Origin: CAZLBV01 sp964557845
Lineage (GTDB): Bacteria; Acidobacteriota; Aminicenantia; Aminicenantales; Aminicenantaceae
Assembly (NCBI GenBank): GCA_964557845.1
Contig: CAZLBV010000215.1
Span: forward strand, 4,425-68,424
Direction of reading: 5' to 3'
Length of the DNA stretch: 64,000 nucleotides
The position numbers and the translations under genes are program-made. Positions 52,833-60,776 of the stretch are shown one piece after another (the stretch's first letter is position 1; every line of letters begins with the position of its first letter). The notes under the pieces were generated by a model, which saw only the letters and a list, made by a program, of their open reading frames with translations, was not told the origin of the DNA and made no database searches.

Positions 52833-53705
52833 ATGTTGAAAAACAATAAGACAGAAAAAAAGGTCAAAGCAGCACAAAAGCGTGAAATAACAGAGCATTT
52901 GATCTATCGGAAACTATCAAGAACAATTAAGGATGCTCATAATCGTGAGATTTTATTAAGGATCTCGGATGATGAGCTGAAGCATTACAACCTGCTCAAA
53001 GATTATACCAAACGGGAAATGAAACCTAATCGAATACAGTTATGGCTGTATTACCTTCTTTCCAAGGTCTTTGGTTTGACTTTTGGAATCAAGCTGATGG
53101 AACGGGGCGAGGAGACGGCCCAGGTTATCTATCGTGATCTGGCGAGTTCCTTTCCCAGGGCTTTTGACATTGCAAAAGAAGAAGATGAGCACGAAGAACA
53201 GCTTATCCGGACGTTTGATGAGAAGAGGCTTGATTACATAGGTTCTATGATAAGGGGACTTAACGATGCTTTAGTGGAGCTTACCGGTGCTCTTGCCGGT
53301 TTTACCCTGGCACTTCAGGATCCCCGTCTGATCGCTATGGCAGGGCTAATTACAGGGATTGCCGCATCCATGTCCATGGGCGGTACCGAATATTTGGCGA
53401 AAAGATACGAAAAAAGCGATCAACACCCGATAAAGTCAGGTATATATACAGGAGTAGCTTATATTTTTACTGTTCTTTTGTTAGTCCTCCCTTATATTTT
53501 ATTGGGCAATATTTATATCTCGCTGGGGATTATGGTATTTGTGGCAATCGTTATTATTATAATATTTAGTTTTTATATATCTGTGGCTAAGGATCTCTCT
53601 TTTTGGAAACGCTTTTTAGAAATGGCCGGATTGAGTCTTGGAATAGCTGCATTATCATTTGTTATCGGTTATATCGCAAGGAAGATCTTGGGAGTGGGTC
53701 TATAA
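52833..53705 (+). CDS. Ferritin-like/VIT1-CCC1 metal transporter fusion
   Basis: A 290-residue protein. The N-terminal 130 residues form a rubrerythrin-like four-helix bundle with ligand-like motifs (EHLIYRKLS, DDELKHYNLLK, KEEDEHEEQL). The C-terminal half is a VIT1/CCC1 membrane region with about five helices (GLNDALVELTGALAGF, AASMSMGGTEYLAKR). The layout resembles MbfA-type iron exporters, which remove Fe2+ and protect from peroxide. It fits the iron/redox gene group here. Confidence 0.88.
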   Translation: MLKNNKTEKKVKAAQKREITEHLIYRKLSRTIKDAHNREILLRISDDELKHYNLLKDYTKREMKPNRIQLWLYYLLSKVFGLTFGIKLMERGEETAQVIYRDLASSFPRAFDIAKEEDEHEEQLIRTFDEKRLDYIGSMIRGLNDALVELTGALAGFTLALQDPRLIAMAGLITGIAASMSMGGTEYLAKRYEKSDQHPIKSGIYTGVAYIFTVLLLVLPYILLGNIYISLGIMVFVAIVIIIIFSFYISVAKDLSFWKRFLEMAGLSLGIAALSFVIGYIARKILGVGL

Positions 53706-53888
53706 ATGAACTAGCCTGAACTATTCATAAAAAATGCCGATGGTAATGATGATCTTGATAAAAAATCCAGTTTTACAGGAATTTGTCTTATTCCACTAAA
53801 CTTTTCAACAAGTCCGGTAATTTTAGAAAACGACGAGTTAAGTGCATTGAAGAGGAGTTTAATACATTTTGTGAAGAGTAGAGTATAG
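53706..53888 (+). pseudogene. Short frame with in-frame TAG, possible remnant
   Basis: Directly after the VIT gene stop, ATG AAC TAG is followed in frame by 57 open codons ending in TAG at 53886-53888. The encoded peptide (GICLIPLNFSTSP, LSALKRSLIHFVKS) looks protein-like but has no recognisable family, no ribosome site and an early stop. A gene tail that lost its start is the likely meaning; chance is possible. Confidence 0.25.
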
Positions 53889-53895
53889 GTAAAAA

Positions 53896-53904
53896 TGGTA
53901 TAAT
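53896..53904 (+). promoter_or_regulatory. Extended -10 element (TGGTATAAT) before the hemerythrin gene
   Basis: TG-G-TATAAT at 53896-53904 lies 72 bases before the start codon. No good -35 is present, as expected for an extended -10 promoter. Confidence 0.4.
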
Positions 53905-53975
53905 TCTTGATTGTATTGTCATAAGATCTAGACAAAAATGATACTCGGCATCGATTTACAATTTTGGAGGTTATC

Positions 53976-54527
53976 ATGGAACCCATAGGTCCATTGATGT
54001 GGGAGCATAGGACTATCGAACGTGCTGTTAAACTGTTGGAAAAAGAATTGGAAAAGATCCAGAAAACAGGAAAAAGCGATCATGAATTTTTAAATATGAT
54101 CGTTGATTTTTTTCGGATCTATGCTGATAGAACCCACCACGGGAAAGAAGAGGATATTTTATTTAAGGCTCTCAATTCTAAATCTTTATCCAGAGAACAC
54201 AAAAAGATCATGGATGAGTTAATAGAAGAACATAAGAAAGGAAGAAAACTGACTAACGAGCTTAAAAAGTGGGATGAATCCCATGGGGAGGATTCATCCG
54301 AGGATATAGATAAAGTGACCGATGCATTAAAGGAGCTTCTTCAACTGTATCCTCAGCATATCGAGAAAGAAGACAAACATTTTTTCTTCCCAATAATGGA
54401 TTATTTTTCAAAACAGGAAAGAGAGGACATGCTTGAGAAATTTTATGAATTTGACAGGCAGTTGATTCATGAAAAATATAAAAAGTTGATCGATGAATGG
54501 GAAGATATTTTAAGGACCAGCGATTAA
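53976..54527 (+). CDS. Hemerythrin-like HHE-domain protein
   Basis: A 183-residue protein from ATG 53976, with GGAGG five bases upstream (a TTG 12 bases earlier is in frame). The diiron ligands are seen as LMWEHRTIER, RTHHGKEEDILF, EEHKKGR and YPQHIEKEDKHFFF, in the order of the bacterial hemerythrin fold. It could bind O2 or NO, or sense iron. It leads the SufC-SufB genes by 12 bases, so oxygen sensing and Fe-S assembly appear linked in one transcript. Confidence 0.92.
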   Translation: MEPIGPLMWEHRTIERAVKLLEKELEKIQKTGKSDHEFLNMIVDFFRIYADRTHHGKEEDILFKALNSKSLSREHKKIMDELIEEHKKGRKLTNELKKWDESHGEDSSEDIDKVTDALKELLQLYPQHIEKEDKHFFFPIMDYFSKQEREDMLEKFYEFDRQLIHEKYKKLIDEWEDILRTSD

Positions 54528-54539
54528 GGAGGTTTAAAT

Positions 54540-55289
54540 ATGCTGGAGCTCAGAAATTTTAGCGTGTCTATTGGAGAAAAGGAAATTGTTCATGATGTTA
54601 ATATTACCATCAAAAGTGGAGAAACTCATACGCTGTTTGGACCTAACGGCAGTGGGAAGACCACTCTTCTTATGGCTATCATGGGATTTCCCAAGTATAA
54701 AGTGAATAAAGGTTCTATTTTATTTGATGGTAAAGATATTTCAGATTTATCTTTAGATGAGCGAGCTCGCTTAGGTATAGGAATGTCATTCCAGAGGCCC
54801 CCTGTCGTCAAGGGAGTAAAAACTCGGGATATGGTTGCAGCATCCCTTGGGGATAAACAGGAAGAAGCCGATAAAATTATTCTCGGACTGGCTGAAAAGG
54901 CTGATCTTGTGGATTTCCTTGATAGAGAGGTTAATTACGGTTTTTCCGGAGGAGAGATAAAACGGTCCGAGCTCCTTCAGCTTCTGGCGCAAAAACCTAA
55001 GCTAGTTTTGCTTGATGAGCCTGAATCAGGAGTCGATCTAGTAAATATAGCCTTAATCGGCAAACTTATTGATGAACTTCTGGAAAAAAACTGCCGTATC
55101 GTCGAGAGGAAATGCAGCGGTCTTATCATTACCCATACCGGTCATATCCTTGACTTTGTCAATGCCCGTACCGGTTATGTCATGTGTGATGGGCGGATAG
55201 GCTGTGAAGGGAATCCCCTTGAAATCCTTAAGACTATTAAGGAGAAAGGTTATGAGGAATGTATCAGATGCATGGTAAGGAGAAGATGA
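54540..55289 (+). CDS. sufC: SufC-type Fe-S assembly ATPase
   Basis: A 249-residue ABC ATPase of the Suf type. Walker A is GPNGSGKTT (near residue 35), the Q-loop FQRPPVV follows, the signature FSGGEIKRSELLQL and Walker B LVLLDEPESGVDL are intact. There is no partner permease; the partner is the SufB-like protein next to it. AAGGAGG precedes the ATG. With a single SufB it forms a two-component (SufBC/SMS) minimal system. Confidence 0.93.
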   Translation: MLELRNFSVSIGEKEIVHDVNITIKSGETHTLFGPNGSGKTTLLMAIMGFPKYKVNKGSILFDGKDISDLSLDERARLGIGMSFQRPPVVKGVKTRDMVAASLGDKQEEADKIILGLAEKADLVDFLDREVNYGFSGGEIKRSELLQLLAQKPKLVLLDEPESGVDLVNIALIGKLIDELLEKNCRIVERKCSGLIITHTGHILDFVNARTGYVMCDGRIGCEGNPLEILKTIKEKGYEECIRCMVRRR

Positions 55290-55290
55290 A

Positions 55291-56523
55291 ATGGCAAGAA
55301 TAAAATCATCTAAATCAGACCGAAAAAAGGCAGAGGCAGCGGCTCGTAAACCTTCAGAGATAGGTGAGGATATAGATCTTGATCAATATTCAGATTCATC
55401 AGAAGAACTGAGTTATCAGGCAGATCTGACAACCTTGCCGGATAAAGATAAAGAGCGAATGTTAAAGGCTGGTATCAGTCTTGATGATGCCAGTCAAAGA
55501 TCCGGAACCTTCATTCAGATGGATAATACTCCAATCCATGCAGCTATGACTCAACCCGGTGTTGAAATCATGGCAACCAGTGAAGCTCTTCAGAAACATG
55601 ATTGGCTTTCGGATTACTGGTGGAAAGCTGTATCAATAGATAAAGATAAGTATACAGCTCAGGTGGAGCTTTCCGGAAGCGATGGCTATTTTATAAGGAC
55701 TTTACCGGGGAGTAAGACCGAATTTCCGGTACAAGCCTGTCTGTATTTGGCCAAAAGCGGTCAGATCCAGAAAGTTCATAATATTGTTATAGCAGAGGAA
55801 AATTCAGAACTGCATATAATTACAGGTTGTACATCAGCCTCAGATAAAGACATGGGCTTACATCTAGGTGTTTCTGAATTCTATGTGAAAAAAGGAGCCA
55901 AGATCAGTTTTACCATGATTCACAGCTGGGCGCCTGAAATAGCAGTACGGCCGCGTACAGGAATTATTGTTGAGGAGGAAGGTGTTTTCCTGAGTAATTA
56001 TGTGATCATGCAGCCGGTTCATTCTGTACAGACTTATCCCAGCGCCATATGTAAAGGAAAAAATTCGACAGTAAGATTTAACAGCATCTTGATCGCTAGA
56101 GAAGGTGCTACTATGGATGTTGGATCCCGCGTTGCACTCGATGGAGAGGGTTCGCGAACAGAGATGATATCAAGGGCCATTGCAATGGGAGGGAAAGTTA
56201 TTGCCAGAGGATATATTGAAGGTAATTCACCTGGGGTTAAAGGACATTTGGAGTGCAGAGGGTTGATCTTAACCGATGGAGTCATTCATGCAATTCCTGA
56301 GCTTAAAGGAAATTTAGCAGGAATTGACCTGTCACATGAGGCTGCAGTGGGTAAGATCGCCGAGGAAGAGGTGGAATATTTAATGGCGCGTGGTCTGACC
56401 CGGGATGAGGCAACGGCCACTATAGTAAGAGGATTTCTTAGGGTTGATATCGAAGGGCTTCCTCCAATCTTGGCTGAGGAATTAGAAAAGGCAGTAAAGG
56501 CTAGTGATACTGATGCTATGTGA
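55291..56523 (+). CDS. sufB: SufB/SufD-like Fe-S assembly scaffold
   Basis: A 410-residue SufB/D-family protein. It has a charged N-terminal segment (SKSDRKKAEAAARKPSE), TQPGVEIMATSEALQKHDW and then the beta-helix core with CTSASDKDMGLHLGVSEFYV, HSWAPEIAVRPRT, GRTEMISRAIA-like strands and HEAAVGKIAEEEVEYLMARGL. The only cysteines likely to matter are Cys near 170, 180 and 320. It follows sufC by one base. No SufD, SufS or SufU is next to it, so it is the single-scaffold (minimal) form found in anaerobes. Confidence 0.93.
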   Translation: MARIKSSKSDRKKAEAAARKPSEIGEDIDLDQYSDSSEELSYQADLTTLPDKDKERMLKAGISLDDASQRSGTFIQMDNTPIHAAMTQPGVEIMATSEALQKHDWLSDYWWKAVSIDKDKYTAQVELSGSDGYFIRTLPGSKTEFPVQACLYLAKSGQIQKVHNIVIAEENSELHIITGCTSASDKDMGLHLGVSEFYVKKGAKISFTMIHSWAPEIAVRPRTGIIVEEEGVFLSNYVIMQPVHSVQTYPSAICKGKNSTVRFNSILIAREGATMDVGSRVALDGEGSRTEMISRAIAMGGKVIARGYIEGNSPGVKGHLECRGLILTDGVIHAIPELKGNLAGIDLSHEAAVGKIAEEEVEYLMARGLTRDEATATIVRGFLRVDIEGLPPILAEELEKAVKASDTDAM

Positions 56524-56614
56524 ATTGAATTCTGATTGGGATTATTGATTTGACCATAAAATCTATCTTTTTCAAATTTGGATAAATAAATTTGACCGAT
56601 AAGGGGGTTTTATT

Positions 56615-57976
56615 ATGACTGAATTGGATATTTTGATTATAGGGGCAGGCAGTGCCGGAGAACGTGCTGCCAGTTATTCTGCTGGTGATGATAGGAACGT
56701 TGGATTAATTGAAAAGGCCAGAGTGGGGGGAGCCTGTGTATTTAATGCCTGTATCCCAACCAAAGCCCTGGTCCATGCGGCCCGTACTTATAAACAAATG
56801 CGCAAGGCCGATTTTTATGGTCTACCCAAATTAAAGGAGAATGCCGAGTACCAGAAGGTCAAAGAATTTAAGGATAGGATCATTTTAGGAATTTCTGAAG
56901 GCAGGGATGAACGCATGTCTAAAAAAGGAGTAAAGGTTATTAAAGGTACTGCCCGTTTCATTTCTCCTCATGAAGTGATGGTTGATGAAAAAAAATTAAG
57001 GGCGCAAAAGATCATAATCGCTACCGGCTCGGAACCTGTGGCTCCTCCAATTAAGGGTCTTGAGGATGCTGGATATCTTAATAATATCAGTATTATAGAG
57101 TTAAACCATGCTCCAAAAAGATTAGCTGTTATCGGAGGAGGTCCGGTGGGGATTGAATTTACCCAAATATTTTCAGCTTTTGGTTCCCAGGTCCATATCT
57201 ATGAGATGGAAGACCGTATTTTGACGACGGAGGATGAGGATATATCGAACAAGCTTTCAGAGCTTCTCTTAAAAGGTGGAATTTTCATTTCCGCTGGAGT
57301 GAAAGTAAGCGAAGTCCGACAGACTCGAACAGGAAAATTGGTGATAAGTGAAGATAAAAAAGGATTAACCAACTCTGAAGAGTTCGACGATATCCTGGTT
57401 GCTGCCGGCAGAAAACCGGTTATGGATGAGCTGGATCTTTCGGCTGCCGGCGTCACTACCTATAAAAAAGGGATCAAAGTGGATCCCTCAATGCGCACAA
57501 ATGTTCCACACATCTGGGCCGTGGGTGATGTTACAGGAGGTTTTTATTTCACCTATATTGCCTCGGAACAGGCCAAGATTGCCGCCTTGAATGCAGCCAA
57601 TAATGAAGAACGAGCTATACATTATGATGTCCTTCCCAGAGCTACATTTTGCGATCCTGAAATAGCAAGTGTCGGTTTGACAGAGGCTCAGGCTAGAGAA
57701 AAAGGCTATCATGTTCAAACCTCCAAATTCAATTATGCCGATATGACCCGGGCTATAGTCTCCGACACGACTGATGGTTTTATAAAGATCGTGGCTGAAG
57801 AAGGATCAGGCCGCATCTTGGGTGGACATATTTTGGGAGCAGAAGCATCGACCCTGATTCATGAAATTGCCGCAGCCATAACAGGAAATTTATCGGTTAA
57901 TGATATAGGAGATCTGCTCCACTCTTATCCCACCTTTTCCGAAGGCATTCGTTATGCCTGCCAGTTGATTTCGTAA
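56615..57976 (+). CDS. lpdA: Dihydrolipoyl dehydrogenase (E3)
   Basis: A 453-residue flavoprotein disulfide reductase. The FAD loop is IIGAGSAGERAA, the redox pair is VGGACVFNACIPTKA (Cys-x4-Cys), the NAD loop is VIGGGPVGIEF, and the C-terminal active-site HEIAAAITG and SYPTFSEGI follow. The His-Glu pair and overall length fit E3, though mercuric or other disulfide reductases of the same fold are not excluded. It is the only E3 in the window, so it may serve the E1-E2 complex at 13-16 kb. Ribosome site GGGGG precedes the ATG. Confidence 0.85.
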   Translation: MTELDILIIGAGSAGERAASYSAGDDRNVGLIEKARVGGACVFNACIPTKALVHAARTYKQMRKADFYGLPKLKENAEYQKVKEFKDRIILGISEGRDERMSKKGVKVIKGTARFISPHEVMVDEKKLRAQKIIIATGSEPVAPPIKGLEDAGYLNNISIIELNHAPKRLAVIGGGPVGIEFTQIFSAFGSQVHIYEMEDRILTTEDEDISNKLSELLLKGGIFISAGVKVSEVRQTRTGKLVISEDKKGLTNSEEFDDILVAAGRKPVMDELDLSAAGVTTYKKGIKVDPSMRTNVPHIWAVGDVTGGFYFTYIASEQAKIAALNAANNEERAIHYDVLPRATFCDPEIASVGLTEAQAREKGYHVQTSKFNYADMTRAIVSDTTDGFIKIVAEEGSGRILGGHILGAEASTLIHEIAAAITGNLSVNDIGDLLHSYPTFSEGIRYACQLIS

Positions 57977-58023
57977 GAGCTAGTATCTACTGAATTATCT
58001 TTATCTTCATTTATGCTGGTTTT

Positions 58024-59034
58024 TTACAGAAAAGCATTGGTTACATCAAATTTCTTATCAGTTAAGCTTACATAAATTATTCCACTCAGTTTTGAGATTA
58101 ACTTCTCGGCATCTTTGCGGTTTTCTAGGCCACTGGTCAGAATGACAAGGACATAGGGCTTTCGACCCTCAGGAAAAACAATGGCGGCATCATGGTCGAT
58201 ATGGGTAATGGAGCCGGTTTTATTGGCAACCTTGATTCCTTCCGGAAGTCCGGCCGGTATCTTGGCCTGGAACTTCTGCTGGGCCAGGATCTCGATCATT
58301 TCCCGACATGCCTCCGGCGAACCGGCTTTCCCTTCGGCAATGGAAAGCATGACCTGCATTGTGCTCAAAGCATCGGTCCTGTTATTAAGACCTTTTTCAT
58401 AGGCTCTGGTATCCTCGACTCCCCGTAGGACTTTCATGTTGTAGATCCCCATTTCTTCCATGGTCGTCATAACATTTTTTGCTTCCACAAGTTCGATGAG
58501 GATGTTGGTGGCCAGATTGCTGCTCAATGTGATCATGTGTTCTATCAGTTCTCTGATAGACAATTTTTCTCCGATGAGTCCATAAATATCTTCATCTGAA
58601 TCGTCGGCCGCATAGAGTGAATAAAGACTCCCATCTACGATGCTTTTAAATTGATTAGTAACGGGGATTTTATCATTCAGGCTGAACTTGCCTCTTTCTG
58701 CCTGCTGAAATACTTCGATCATAACCGGGACCTTCATCAAACTGGCGGCATGCATCATCTCTTCGGCATGGATCAGCAATTCTTCCCCTGTTTCCAGATC
58801 TTTCAGCGCCAAACTCACTTCTGCCTCGGATTTTCTGATCATATTTTCTACGTGATTTTTTAGCTGTTCGGTTTTTCCGTTATGAAACGTCAAGGGATGG
58901 TCTATTAGATCTAACTGACTGCCGAACAAAATATCCAAGTCATCAGGATTGATGGAACCTGCGGAGAAGATCAAAGTTCCGGTTATCAGAGAGAATAGTA
59001 CCAATATAGAAAATGAAGCTTTTATTTTCAGCAA
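58024..59034 (-). CDS. Class A beta-lactamase-like serine hydrolase
   Basis: A 336-residue secreted protein with a signal peptide (LVLFSLITGTLIFSAG). The serine hydrolase motifs are all present: SxxK as SLMK (Ser98, Lys101), SxN as SSN (171-173), the omega-loop ExxLN as EKGLN (Glu213, Asn217) and KTG (272-274). This set is that of class A beta-lactamases, so hydrolysis of a beta-lactam or a related peptidoglycan substrate is plausible. It is somewhat longer than the typical 290 residues, having an N-terminal extension. No linked transposon or resistance gene is near, so an intrinsic chromosomal enzyme is likely. Confidence 0.85.
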   Translation of the reverse strand: MLKIKASFSILVLFSLITGTLIFSAGSINPDDLDILFGSQLDLIDHPLTFHNGKTEQLKNHVENMIRKSEAEVSLALKDLETGEELLIHAEEMMHAASLMKVPVMIEVFQQAERGKFSLNDKIPVTNQFKSIVDGSLYSLYAADDSDEDIYGLIGEKLSIRELIEHMITLSSNLATNILIELVEAKNVMTTMEEMGIYNMKVLRGVEDTRAYEKGLNNRTDALSTMQVMLSIAEGKAGSPEACREMIEILAQQKFQAKIPAGLPEGIKVANKTGSITHIDHDAAIVFPEGRKPYVLVILTSGLENRKDAEKLISKLSGIIYVSLTDKKFDVTNAFL

Positions 59035-59149
59035 TCTGGTCTCCTTTTAATGATTTAATGTGGTTGAAGACATAAAGTGTGCCCTCCTTATTTTCTGGAC
59101 AATGCGATCAATAGTTCAGAGTGGATAGATTGAATTCTTTATCAAGAAA

Positions 59150-60100
59150 CTATAGTTTTCTCATATAATATTTATTCCCTTGATAGCTTAGCTCGATCAG
59201 TTTTTTTTCTTTGATCAGCCTTTCAACCGTATCCCAATCTTCCTGAGCTTTTTCCAAAAAGATCTTCATCGCTTCTTGCCTCATGGGATGTACGGATACG
59301 ATACTTAAAAGATCCTCCTCCACATTTCCAGTGTAGGCAAAAGCGTTTCCCTCATACCCAATAAGGTATTCTGTGCCGAGTTCCTGTTCCTTAAAGATCT
59401 GGTAGGCAGAATTAATATTATATTCTGTGGCAGGCTTCACCCATTCTTCGGCTGGAGGCCTGATCGGAATAGATATATAGCTTTTTTTGGGATTAAGGGT
59501 TTTTATAAAAGCTGCAGTTCTTTCGATTATTTCAGCTTTATCATTCATATCCTGTATAAGCATGGTTTCAGTTACCAGGTCTCCTTTAAAAGATTTGGAA
59601 AACTCTCTGGCCCCATCCAAAATTGAATGAAGATCGAGCCCTTTGTGAGGCCGGTTGACTGCATGCCACATATCCTCATCAACCGTGTCCATCTTCAAAG
59701 ATACCCAGTGTGCCATGCTCAAGTCTTTTCGCACATCCTCCCTCCAAATTAAGGAAGCATTTGATATGACGGCGATCCTTCTGTCTGTTTTTCTAAGCTG
59801 TTCAATTTCCTTTCCCAGATTTTCATCCAGCGTTGGTTCTCCGTCAGGAACAAAAGTGAGGTAATCGATGGGCTCCTGGCTTTCTTGGGCTTTTTGGATC
59901 TTTGTTTTGACAGCTTCTACTACCTCATCCGGCTGATAAAAGGTTTGCCGTTTGATCTGCATATTTAGAGTTCTTCCTAGTTGACAGTATACACACGCGT
60001 ATGTGCATATTTTAGGAGGAATATTATTTATTCCAATACTCTGTCCCAAACGCCTTGAGGGGACAGGACCATAAGCTATCATCGTTTTTTCATCAAGCAT
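59150..60100 (-). CDS. Radical SAM protein, GPVPSRRLG family (paralogue)
   Basis: A 316-residue radical SAM enzyme. The opening YGPVPSRRLG is shared with the enzyme at 27773-28720, and the cluster is CTYACVYC (Cys32, Cys36, Cys39). VPDGEPTLDE replaces the SGSGEPTL of the other. The C-terminal tail (EAMKIFLEKAQEDWDTVERLIKEKKLIEL) looks like a helix-turn-helix. It is 16 bases behind TenA, in the same operon as ThiD-methyltransferase, so a function linked to thiamin or a pyrimidine is a reasonable guess, but its substrate is unknown. Confidence 0.88.
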   Translation of the reverse strand: MLDEKTMIAYGPVPSRRLGQSIGINNIPPKICTYACVYCQLGRTLNMQIKRQTFYQPDEVVEAVKTKIQKAQESQEPIDYLTFVPDGEPTLDENLGKEIEQLRKTDRRIAVISNASLIWREDVRKDLSMAHWVSLKMDTVDEDMWHAVNRPHKGLDLHSILDGAREFSKSFKGDLVTETMLIQDMNDKAEIIERTAAFIKTLNPKKSYISIPIRPPAEEWVKPATEYNINSAYQIFKEQELGTEYLIGYEGNAFAYTGNVEEDLLSIVSVHPMRQEAMKIFLEKAQEDWDTVERLIKEKKLIELSYQGNKYYMRKL

Positions 60101-60116
60101 TTATTTTTCCTTTTTA

Positions 60117-60776
60117 TTAAATGGGCCATTCTTGTTTATGATAAACCGCCTCCCAAAATAAAAATTCATATCTGCTTGCGGCCGTGAATACGTATTTTAA
60201 TCTACCATATGGGCACTCTTCTCCGGCTTTATTAACCAGAGTTTGTATCTTTTCTACCAGATTGAGGTAGGAATCAGTGAGATAGACATTTCCCCAGTCT
60301 TGGTATAGTTGAATTTTGTTGGTTCTTAAACTTTCCCGGTGGTGGCCGGCGATCTCAGCATAAGACCAGAAACAAGGAAGAACTGCAGTCATTGCTTCAG
60401 CATATGATTTCAAAGAGCTGGTAGTCAGGAGAAAACTGCTGTAGGAGAGATTTATAGGAATAGGATCAATTTCTGAGGCATCTGTTAGAGTGTAGCCGAG
60501 CCTTTCCACTAGTTTTTCGTATCCGTCGAATTCGCTGGTGGCTTCCAGGTTGAGTATGTTAATGATCTCTCTCATGGCTTCAATGGAAGGCGCTTTGGAG
60601 GCGATAATTGCGAAATTTTTCATAGCTGCGACAAGATAGTGATAATCTTGCAGGATGTAAAATTTGAATTTTTCCAGGGGGAGATCCCCTTTGAATAATT
60701 CCACCACAAAGGGATGCTCGAATATTTTATTCCAGATAGGAGCTGCATCTTTTCTCAGCCGGCCAGATAGACTCAT
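60117..60776 (-). CDS. tenA: TenA-type thiaminase II / aminopyrimidine aminohydrolase
   Basis: A 219-residue TenA protein that salvages the pyrimidine of degraded thiamin. The active-site cysteine is in VLPCFWSYAEI near residue 131, and the C-terminal SRYEFLFWEAVY carries the catalytic Glu. QDYHYLVAAMKNFA near residue 43 gives the substrate-binding region. It is the TenA_C type. Its start overlaps the end of the ThiD-methyltransferase gene by four bases. Confidence 0.93.
   Translation of the reverse strand: MSLSGRLRKDAAPIWNKIFEHPFVVELFKGDLPLEKFKFYILQDYHYLVAAMKNFAIIASKAPSIEAMREIINILNLEATSEFDGYEKLVERLGYTLTDASEIDPIPINLSYSSFLLTTSSLKSYAEAMTAVLPCFWSYAEIAGHHRESLRTNKIQLYQDWGNVYLTDSYLNLVEKIQTLVNKAGEECPYGRLKYVFTAASRYEFLFWEAVYHKQEWPI

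Noticed and set aside
53711..53986. Minus-strand frame of 91 codons behind the VIT gene
   Set aside because: Antisense to a plus-strand frame and to the hemerythrin start; no ribosome site.
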